Source: Dermanyssus gallinae (Eukaryota > Arthropoda > Arachnida > Mesostigmata > Dermanyssidae). Taken from it: a stretch of DNA of 64,000 nt. Both the position numbers and the translations under genes were made by a program. Location of the stretch: positions 342,703 through 406,702 of the forward strand of contig QVRM01002492.1 of the NCBI GenBank assembly GCA_003439945.1, written 5' to 3'. The notes under the pieces were generated by a model. It was given only the letters and a program-made list of their open reading frames with translations. It searched no databases and was not told where the DNA came from. How positions within the stretch are numbered: the stretch's first letter is position 1; every line of letters starts with the position of its first letter. Shown here in pieces: positions 54,601 to 64,000 of the stretch.

Positions 54601-55500
54601 GTTTTTGTTGATAGTATTGAGGGTTTGAAAGCTGTTGTTGTTGTTTAAGCTAAAGTTTTCCCGCCTTTGTTGTCGGTTATTGCTTATCATGTCCTCCGTA
54701 GGTGAAGCATCAACAACGTACTTATGCGTAAGTCGCCGGTCAATTTTAGTCTAAAACTAGTGCATTTCGTCAATGATTTTACTACCGCCGCCGCCGCGTT
54801 GTCTTTTTGGGTCAAATATGAGATACTGTGCCTTGAAAACTCTCAACCCGATCCTATATTTGCCATCGAATTCAGTTTAGCACTGATAGAATTAAGCCGA
54901 CCTTCCGTAGCGGGGCCTCCAGGCTGTAGCATCTCAAAAGAGAGCGCGTGTGAAGTCGTGCCCACGTGCCCAACATTTGGCAGTTTACTTAGTATAGTCA
55001 TTAGATAATTTCCTCGTTTCAGCCTCCACTTTACGTACCTTCTTTGAGATGCGCTGTGTCCGATCATATAGGGTTTGAGTGGGTCTGACATAGTTACATC
55101 CCGTATTAGGGGCTTCCCGCAGCCGAGGGAAACCATCGTCATCAGTCGTTCCCATAAACGCCCCGTGGTTCAAGCATCGCTGGGAATCCGTCCGACCAAA
55201 TGGCTCTGTCAATAACGCCTTGATACCAGCACGCTTTGCCGCACGACCACGTTATGGTCGGCCGCATAGTAACGGATAATAATACGCCATAGCGTTCACC
55301 GGTTCTCAGCATGTGCACTGATGGGGCTTTACTAACCCCATCTAATGGGGTCTAGTCGCTGATCGCCCCCCCAGAAGGGCGCTTGGAAAAGTATGCAGCC
55401 AGGCTCTCGCGCCCCTAACTGACACTGCTCTCACAGTGCCATTGTGAGCTGAGCGAATTAAACCGTCTAACGACCTCTCGAACAGAAAAGTCGTTCACTT
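54601..55500 (-). other. Unrecognised minus-strand frames, possible mobile-element 5' part
   Basis: Two overlapping minus frames (55212-54985 and 55142-54843, 75 and 99 residues) have ordinary, non-repetitive composition and are charged near the end of the first (SKKVRKVEAETRKL). Upstream, in minus sense, is GC-richer DNA with small inverted repeats (for example GATGGGG/CCCCATC at about 55319-55343). This is how a non-LTR 5' region and ORF1 start might look, but no zinc knuckle or other diagnostic motif is present. Confidence 0.2.
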
Positions 55501-55689
55501 GAGAACACGCTGAGAACACGTACTTTCCGCTATGATGCATGTCACGGATGAGATATCGCCTTGTTTCCTCGTAACATCGCGTTCAATCTTTGATAGGCTG
55601 ACCTCGTCTGGGAGTGGCCTATATGTATATATATATATATTTTTTTTATTATCTCGCTTGCGATTTGCAAATTTTAGGTTACCACATAT

Positions 55690-56000
55690 AGTGATGCTAG
55701 GCGTATTGCTGTTGTTTACATTGTTGCTGCTGCTGTTGCTTCGTTCCGTGTCGCGATATATTTTTTGCGTTTTTGCAATCGTCAATCGTGTGGCTGGTGT
55801 TGACGTTATGGCTTATGATTGCCGTTGCGGTGTGTTTATAGCTTCTATTGTTGTCGTCAAATTACTTTGTTGTTGCTTGCTGCGTTGCTGTTCGTGTTGG
55901 TGCTGTTAACGCTTTGGTTATCGGTGGTGGTGGTGATGTTGTCCGTGGTTTATCTCTTGCTGGTTATGTTGTGGTGGTTGGCGGCCGCCATGACACGAGT
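55690..56000. repeat. Loose GTT/GCT triplet-rich stretch
   Basis: Interrupted GTT, GCT and GTG triplets without a pure run, marking the return of triplet-rich territory. Confidence 0.6.
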
Positions 56001-56480
56001 TATCGCTAGTTAGTGCATCGCTTCAGTAACAGTAGTATGCGTAATGGCACCACAGCTACGACATGCTATGATGGCACTACTTACTTAACTGCGGTGCTGC
56101 CTGCCTGCCAGGCTACAGCACGAGGCGGTATTGGAGGCCTGCGGCGGCGGTGGCGGCGGCGGTTGTATTGCAGGAACGCGTCATAGGTGGGTCTGAATTT
56201 ATTACCAATTGTTCGGTCGGCTACGACGGACCACACTCGGACCACCACACGGAAAGCTCGTGCATCACGCACGCCTTGCCTCTTCCACGCTCGCCACGAG
56301 TTGGACCTTTACTGGCGCCAACGGTTTCAGCGCTGGCGTTTCGTATCCATAGTGCTCGTATCCTGCTTTTCTGCTCGAGTTGGCGCGATGCCATAGCGAC
56401 GATCAAGCTCAACTAGATCGTGTAAGCTTCGTCTGCGGTCGACCGCACGTGGACTGATGCCGATGACGCCGCTATCGACG
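56001..56480. other. No gene recognised
   Basis: Moderately GC-rich, with a GGC run at about 56141-56162. Frames on both strands overlap. Confidence 0.45.
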
Positions 56481-56484
56481 AAAA

Positions 56485-56615
56485 ACAACAGACAAGACAA
56501 AGACAACAGCAATAATAACAACAACAAAAACAGCAACAGCAACAACAACAAAAAACAGCAACAACAACAATAACAAAAACAGCAACAACAACAACAACAA
56601 TAACAAAGCCTTGCC
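56485..56615. repeat. CAA triplet tract
   Basis: About 130 bp of CAA/CAG/AAA triplets. Confidence 0.92.
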
Positions 56616-56794
56616 TACACGAAGCGTAATCGGCCACCGAGTTCTATTTGTATTGCGACGGTAAGCTGTACTTCCTGTAGCTACATTCGACACCTGGCTG
56701 ATGCTGATGCTGACACAATGATTTTGTCGATGAGAACGATGAGGACTGATCACGTCGGCTGCGAATGCTTGTTGGCTTCAAGACACACGTCCCT

Positions 56795-56960
56795 TATTGT
56801 TGTTGTAGCTGCTGCTGTGATTGTTGTTGTTGTTGTTGTGCTATTGTCGCTATTGCGGTTGCGATCATTTTTTGCTGTCTTTTCTGCTGCTGTTGTTGTT
56901 GTTGCTGACGCCTTTGTTGTTGCCGTTGATGCTGCTATTGTTACTATTGTTTGCATGGTT
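56795..56960. repeat. GTT/GCT triplet tract
   Basis: Interrupted GTT with GCT and GTC, on the opposite strand sense to the CAA tract 200 bp upstream. Confidence 0.88.
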
Positions 56961-58979
56961 TTGCTTGTTACTAGTCGACTAGGTCTATATTGCTGCAAAA
57001 TTAGCAACATTTTCATAGTTTCTATATTTAGTGCGATTGCACCCGTTGTAGCTATTGATGTCGCCTTAGCTTTTTTGCAGTTGTTGTACTACATTGGCAG
57101 TGGCTTTAGGGCGCGCGTTGCTCTGCGGCGAGGGACAAGTGTGTCCTCCGTTACAACGGTCGTTCACGTGCTGTATCACACTAGATTTGCTTTAAATGTT
57201 ATTGCGACGAAACACTGAGCGTTTGTTTAGATGTTCTTGGATTGCTGCCGCTAATGACGTGCGACGACCTCTGTTGCTGTTGATTATATCCGAAGCGCAT
57301 ACGTAACTGCTTTGTTCGAAACGTGTATGCCAGGGGGTCGTAGAGGAGCATGTTATGTTACGGCCGCCGCATAGTAGATTGAACATGATGAATTTCGTAT
57401 GGTCTTCTTTATGCAATCTATCGAGCAGCGCTGCACGTTCACATGCAATGTACACAAAACACTCGAGCACACTCTGAATATTGGCGTACTGCTAATAGTA
57501 AAGCGTCACAGTAAACAACGTGCTATGGGGGGGGGGCATAATGAGCTATACAACGTTATACCCGTTTAGCGATGTATTCGCTCTACGGAGGACGGTGGCC
57601 AGTTCGATTCGGAGCGTCGAGAATAGTCTGATATTCAACAATGGACATTTGTATACTACACTTAGCTCCAACTGCTGTGACTGCTGTTGCATGTTGGAAC
57701 CCAATATCAGTTGCACTAACTCGTGCCGTTGACCTTCATAACAAGAGAGTGCTTAAGCATATATATATATATATATATACATGCACATGCACATGCAATT
57801 CTCACGTTTTTTTCCCGAGTCATAATCACGCCTCGCCACACGATGGAAGTAACTCCCTCGCCAGTTCAGCTCTCACGAAACCGCAAAGCTCGGCGCTTGA
57901 CATCTATTTGCGGGTGGCTTCGCCCATCGTCCAGCGTTCGTTCACCGTTCGAAGTTAGGCCATCAGGACATCAGAACATCTCGCCGACCCTGTGCGTCTT
58001 TCCTTATCCGTCGGCAAGCGGATCTTCTCTCTATCTCTCCCTTGCTCTGTCTGCCTCCCTCCCGCGCTCTCTCTCTCTCTCGGTTACGGCTGGTCGTGGC
58101 AAAGCTCGCTTCAACCAACCGGGTGACGACTTCAATGAGTCGCATGGCTGAATGGAAAGAAGGACACCGACGAGGACGGGGCGGGTGGGTCGGGTGGGCA
58201 CGCGCCTCACTAGCGCGACTTTTTAATCGGCTTAACGGCTTCGGGTTAGCCAGATACAGATAGAACGTATCTATATAGACAGATAGAACCTCTTCATATA
58301 TATGTACAGATAGACAGGGATTCCGCCAGCTTCGTAAGTGGGACAGTGGGAACCACCGACATCGGCGGTGTCGACCACGAGGGTGACACCTCTGCCACTC
58401 TCGAGCCGACAAACCTCGCAAGGTGGCGCAGTGTGAGAAATGAATGCCTCGTGGTTGGTGGTTCGTTCCATGGTGTTCGATGGCGTGTTATTGCGCTTAT
58501 TGAATGCCACACGATGAGCAGGCCATTTTCTGGTCCGGCCCGATGCACGTGTGCAACAAGGAAACTGTATAGAACATAGAACGGGGGGGGGATCAAATTA
58601 AACAATGAGAGCTAAATGATGGCATATTGGAGACTTGTTCTACTGAAGAGGGAAGACGACTAAAGAAGGAGAGCAAGTCACATAGTCAACTCTCTGCTTA
58701 AGAGTTTTTATTTTTCACACGAGGAAAGGCTAAGCTGTACTAAGTGCGATGATAGGCGGAGAGCAACTGCAAGTCCCGGTAGCAGGACCGGTGCGTGATT
58801 TTGTACACGCATTCATGGTGTACACCACCGATGTACTGTTTAGCGAGGCTATCGAACCAAACGATCCGTGCTGCTGTGTTCTACAGGCTATAGAGTTATA
58901 GTGTACGTGGCCTCGTGTACTTCATTTGCGTGGCAGTGGCTGTCTCAAGAACCTCAATAGGTAGAACTAGTGAAGAGTA
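56961..58979. other. No gene recognised
   Basis: Mixed sequence with a TA run (57757-57780), a short ATGCAC run after it (57781-57797), a CT run (58066-58082) and a G run (57529-57537). Frames at 57641-58151 and 57963-58421 overlap in several registers and contain no domain. Confidence 0.45.
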
Positions 58980-59220
58980 GCAGCAACAACTACAACAAAG
59001 CGACAACAACAATAGAAGCAGCTACCCTGGAAGGTTACAAAAATCGAACAGAGCGGAAATAAGAGACAGATGTGTCCTCCGTACGAGGAAAAGCAACGGT
59101 AGCAGAAACAGCAGCAATAACAACAATAATAGCAATAACAACAACATTAGCAACAACAGCAGCAACAACAACAACCGCAATAGCAACAACAACAACCTCA
59201 ATAGCAACAACAACAACCCT
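58980..59220. repeat. CAA/TAG-AAC triplet block
   Basis: Interrupted CAA triplets at about 58980-59020 and 59098-59218. Confidence 0.9.
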
Positions 59221-60495
<1,275 letters not shown>

Positions 60496-60532
60496 TCCTC
60501 CCTCTCTCTCTCCCTCTCTCTCTCTCTTTCTT

Positions 60533-60564
<32 letters not shown>
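60496..60564. repeat. (CT)n then (TA)n compound microsatellite
   Basis: CT-rich DNA of about 50 bp followed by about 18 bp of TA. Confidence 0.93.
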
Positions 60565-61585
<1,021 letters not shown>

Positions 61586-62164
61586 ACATAACATTTCAAT
61601 AGGCTTTTTGCCGCCTTCGACATGTTAGAGGAATAACAAAGCTGGCTGCGATGCGTAGGAGACGCGGATTGTCGCTCACCGACTAGGAAGAATTGGGTTT
61701 ATTAGTAGTGGTTTTTACTTAGCCAACGGCGCAGCAGTGGCGGTAGCAACAGCGTACATATTTGTCTACATAGATCATGAATGACATCTCTATCTCGTCG
61801 AGTTGTAGAGAGAAGAGCGAGCAAAGATGCAAGCGATCGTCATGTTCCCACGAGAAGACACGGCAAGGGAGGATAATCCCTATTCCCGCCCCGAGGTTGC
61901 GGCCGACCCGTCCTTGGCTTGCGCCTTCACACGATTGCATGACTATGGGTGACTATGCATCATGACGGCGGTGGTAGTTGTGGTGGTGGTGACGGCACTA
62001 ATGCTGCTCTTGCCAGGTGGTAAGTGTGTGGCCTGATCAGCAGCGCAGTCGGATCGCTACAGATCCGTGCAACAATAAAGAACATCAAACGCGGCACGAG
62101 TACAGGAGAACACGAGAGTACGAGGTGTGAGGTAGGCTATCAAAAATGTTTATCTGTTATGTAT
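61586..62164. other. No gene recognised
   Basis: Mixed sequence with overlapping short frames. Confidence 0.4.
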
Positions 62165-62322
<158 letters not shown>

Positions 62323-63745
62323 TTTGACTTGCTGCACAGTTTTCCAATATACAAACGGAAACTTCTTGTGGCTGTCCTTCTGGATGTCAAAAACGCTTTC
62401 AACAGTCTGCCGTGGAAAGAGATTTTAGGAACCCTGGTGAGAAAAGCGGTCCCTCCGTTTCTTGTGAGAGCCGTCTCGGGATACTTGGAAGACAGAAGAG
62501 TTTTTAACGGCACGGTGGAGATAGACATGACAGCAGGAGTTCCGCAAGGATCAATCCTGGGCCCCCTGCTCTGGAACATAACATATGACGACGTCTTAAG
62601 AAAGAAAGATCTCCCACAGGGAGTAGAGATGATTGCGTACGCGGATGACTTGGCCGTTATTATTCAAGCAAAGACAGAGGAAGAGCTAGAGTTAAAGACA
62701 AACATGGCTCTCCGGTCGACAAAAAGATGGATGGATAAAGCTGGGCTACAGCTGGCCCCGGAAAAGAGTGAAGCCATTCTCTTGACAGGAAGAAAAAAGT
62801 GGGCAGCATAAAACTGATGGTGGGGGGCCAGGAGATCAAGCAAGTAACAGAAGCCAGATACCTTGGTGTCCTACTAGACAAGGGTCTCAGGGGCGCAAGT
62901 CATATCAGGAAATGCACGGCTAAGGCAACTAAAGCGGCTAACGCTATAGGCAAGATCCTTCCAAATTCATACAAACCGCGGGAGTGTCGGCGACGACTAT
63001 TAATGTCGGTTACCGAATCAATTGCACTTTTCGCGGCGCCAGTCTGGCTGCAGAACACCCTAAAAACGACGACGGCAAGAAAGGCCCTGAGAAATACGCA
63101 GAGAATAGGGGCGCTTAGAATCCTGCAGGCCTACCGTACGGTTAGCACAAACGCAGCCCTGGTACTGGCTGGTTCCCCACCTTGGGACTTAATAGTAAAC
63201 GAAAGGAAAGGATTTGGGAAACAGGGGGTGAGTCCAGCAAAGAAATTGAGAGGGAAAAGACGATAAGAGCGTGGCAAGAAGAATGGGACGCCATACCCAT
63301 AGGCTCACCGGGCCATTCACTTCGCTTGCTCATCCCGGACATCAAAAGTGGATAGACCGCCCGGCAGGGGAACTAAACTTTTTTCTTACGCAAGTGTCTC
63401 ACTGGCCATGGTGACTTTCAAAGTTATCTCTTTCGTATTGGCAAAGCTCCCTCGGCAACCTGCGTGCACTGTGCGGACGGCGTCGACGATGACCCCGAGC
63501 ACACTCTCCTAAAATGCAACGGACTAGAGCAGGCAAGGACAACTGCCATAGCGCTGCTAAGATTGAAATGGTCCAGAGAAGAAGAAAAACGAGGAGCCAG
63601 AACACCGGACCCGCCAAGAAGTAACATGAAAATGTTTATGGAGTACATATGCAGCACAGCATCAGCATGGAAGATGGGCGAGGAAATGGCAACTGCAGTA
63701 ATGAAAAAGAAACCGAGCTCGGCAAGTACAGAAGAGAACGGATAG
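62323..63745 (+). pseudogene. R1-like non-LTR retrotransposon, 5'-truncated copy with intact YADD and several frameshifts
   Basis: Blocks appear in canonical order. [13 protein letters not shown] (about 62375) is the first RT palm block. [17 protein letters not shown] (about 62527) and [10 protein letters not shown] (about 62632, both Asp kept) follow, then [13 protein letters not shown]. After a one-base shift near 62795 in an A-rich run come [12 protein letters not shown] and ARYLGVLLDKGL, then the thumb (LFAAPVWLQNTL, LRILQAYRTVST). A second shift near 63205 leads to RAWQEEWDA. Further shifts near 63343 and 63390 lead to LTGHGDFQSYLFRIG and the zinc motif CVHCADGVDDDPEHTLLKC (about 63458). 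The last frame ends at 63745. It lacks endonuclease and ORF1. Its blocks align with the decayed copy at 17.4-18.85 kb. Confidence 0.88.
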
Positions 63746-64000
63746 CGCTTACGACATCAACAGATGACGTGGCTTGTATTCAGACGGGTTCGCAGGTGTT
63801 GGGACAAGCACGTCGGACCGGTGGGGGAACCCGTGAGTGACCTCGGCCAAATGATCCGGTAGGCGCTCGCCACTTCTCCTAATGGCCCATAGTACTGTTC
63901 TATGGATATCTGGGCCATTAGAGAGTGAAGCTTAAGGGGGGAGTAGTGTTTAGTGGGTAGGGGTCTTGGCGGACCAACATCCAACCGCTAGGGTCGAGCC
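63746..64000 (+). other. 3' untranslated region of the R1-like element
   Basis: It follows the last coding frame. It contains a nested inverted repeat at 63881-63919 and a GTAGTGTTTAGTGGGTAGGG phrase (about 63945-63964) that resembles phrases near 18.94 and 44.78 kb. The 3' end of the element is probably beyond the window. Confidence 0.55.
63881..63919. other. Nested inverted repeat in the element's 3' region
   Basis: AATGGCCCA (63881-63889) pairs with TGGGCCATT (63911-63919). Alternatively, the inner CCATAG can pair with CTATGG (63900-63905). The two hairpins are mutually overlapping. Confidence 0.85.

Noticed and set aside
54843..55212. Host protein exon on the minus strand
   Set aside because: No motif, no splice context, and it lies in transposon-rich DNA. 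It is listed only as an unrecognised frame.

Overview
This is eukaryotic, almost certainly animal, DNA with no convincing host gene. Long open frames are made of single-codon repeats, every recognisable protein-coding homology belongs to a transposable element, and introns, operons, rRNA or bacterial signals are not evident. The best taxonomic hint is a non-LTR retrotransposon family (two copies, 1340-2195 and 50535-50999) whose reverse transcriptase tail resembles the 'tick transposon' type (YDN-RGSGLL, ARAGML, H-L-REC). This points to an arthropod, most likely a chelicerate such as a mite or tick. That is an inference from remembered family resemblance, not from a search.

The window alternates between two kinds of territory. 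Blocks at about 2.3-11.5, 20.7-24.0, 29.4-37.0, 40.6-43.4, 46.9-49.5 and 55.6-60.5 kb are packed with interrupted trinucleotide repeats: CAA/CAG/CAC on one strand, GTT/GTC/GTG on the other, plus GAT, ATC and GA runs. Their orientation switches often, and they contain few recognisable transposons. The blocks between them (about 0-2.2, 11.6-20.6, 24.0-29.1, 37.1-40.6, 43.5-46.8, 49.6-55.5 and 60.5-64.0 kb) are more AT-rich and lack the triplet repeats. They hold broken mobile elements. Long (TA)n microsatellites punctuate both, often at the borders or next to retroelement fragments.

Mobile element inventory. (1) An R1-like non-LTR family has a decayed copy with gag, endonuclease and RT at 15.99-18.85 kb, and a fresher 5'-truncated copy at 62.32-64.0 kb that keeps its YADD site but carries about four frameshifts. 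(2) The tick-type family with an (AATC)n tail has two copies. (3) A minus-strand RT plus RNase H element lies at 14.1-15.8 kb with an internal deletion. (4) A minus-strand gag-endonuclease-RT remnant lies at 25.2-27.8 kb. (5) Three other RT remnants lie at 12.0-13.35, 37.75-38.37 and 44.12-44.48 kb. (6) Two minus-strand mariner N-terminal fragments lie at 24.3 and 28.8 kb. (7) A tRNA-derived SINE has two near-complete copies at 3538-3733 (+) and 42030-42218 (-), each with a target-site duplication. (8) Several further tRNA-like or shared repeat segments recur.

The structures least explained by known families are: a roughly 125-bp-armed inverted repeat bordered by (TA)n at 40048-40374; a second TA-cored inverted repeat at 49923-50042; a four-unit higher-order minisatellite inside a GTT tract at 7.99-8.47 kb; and a recurring pattern of 28-35 bp (and one 80 bp) tandem duplications scattered through the retroelement territory. 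There is no pathway or operon here. The window reads as an intergenic or intronic stretch shaped by transposons and microsatellite expansion.
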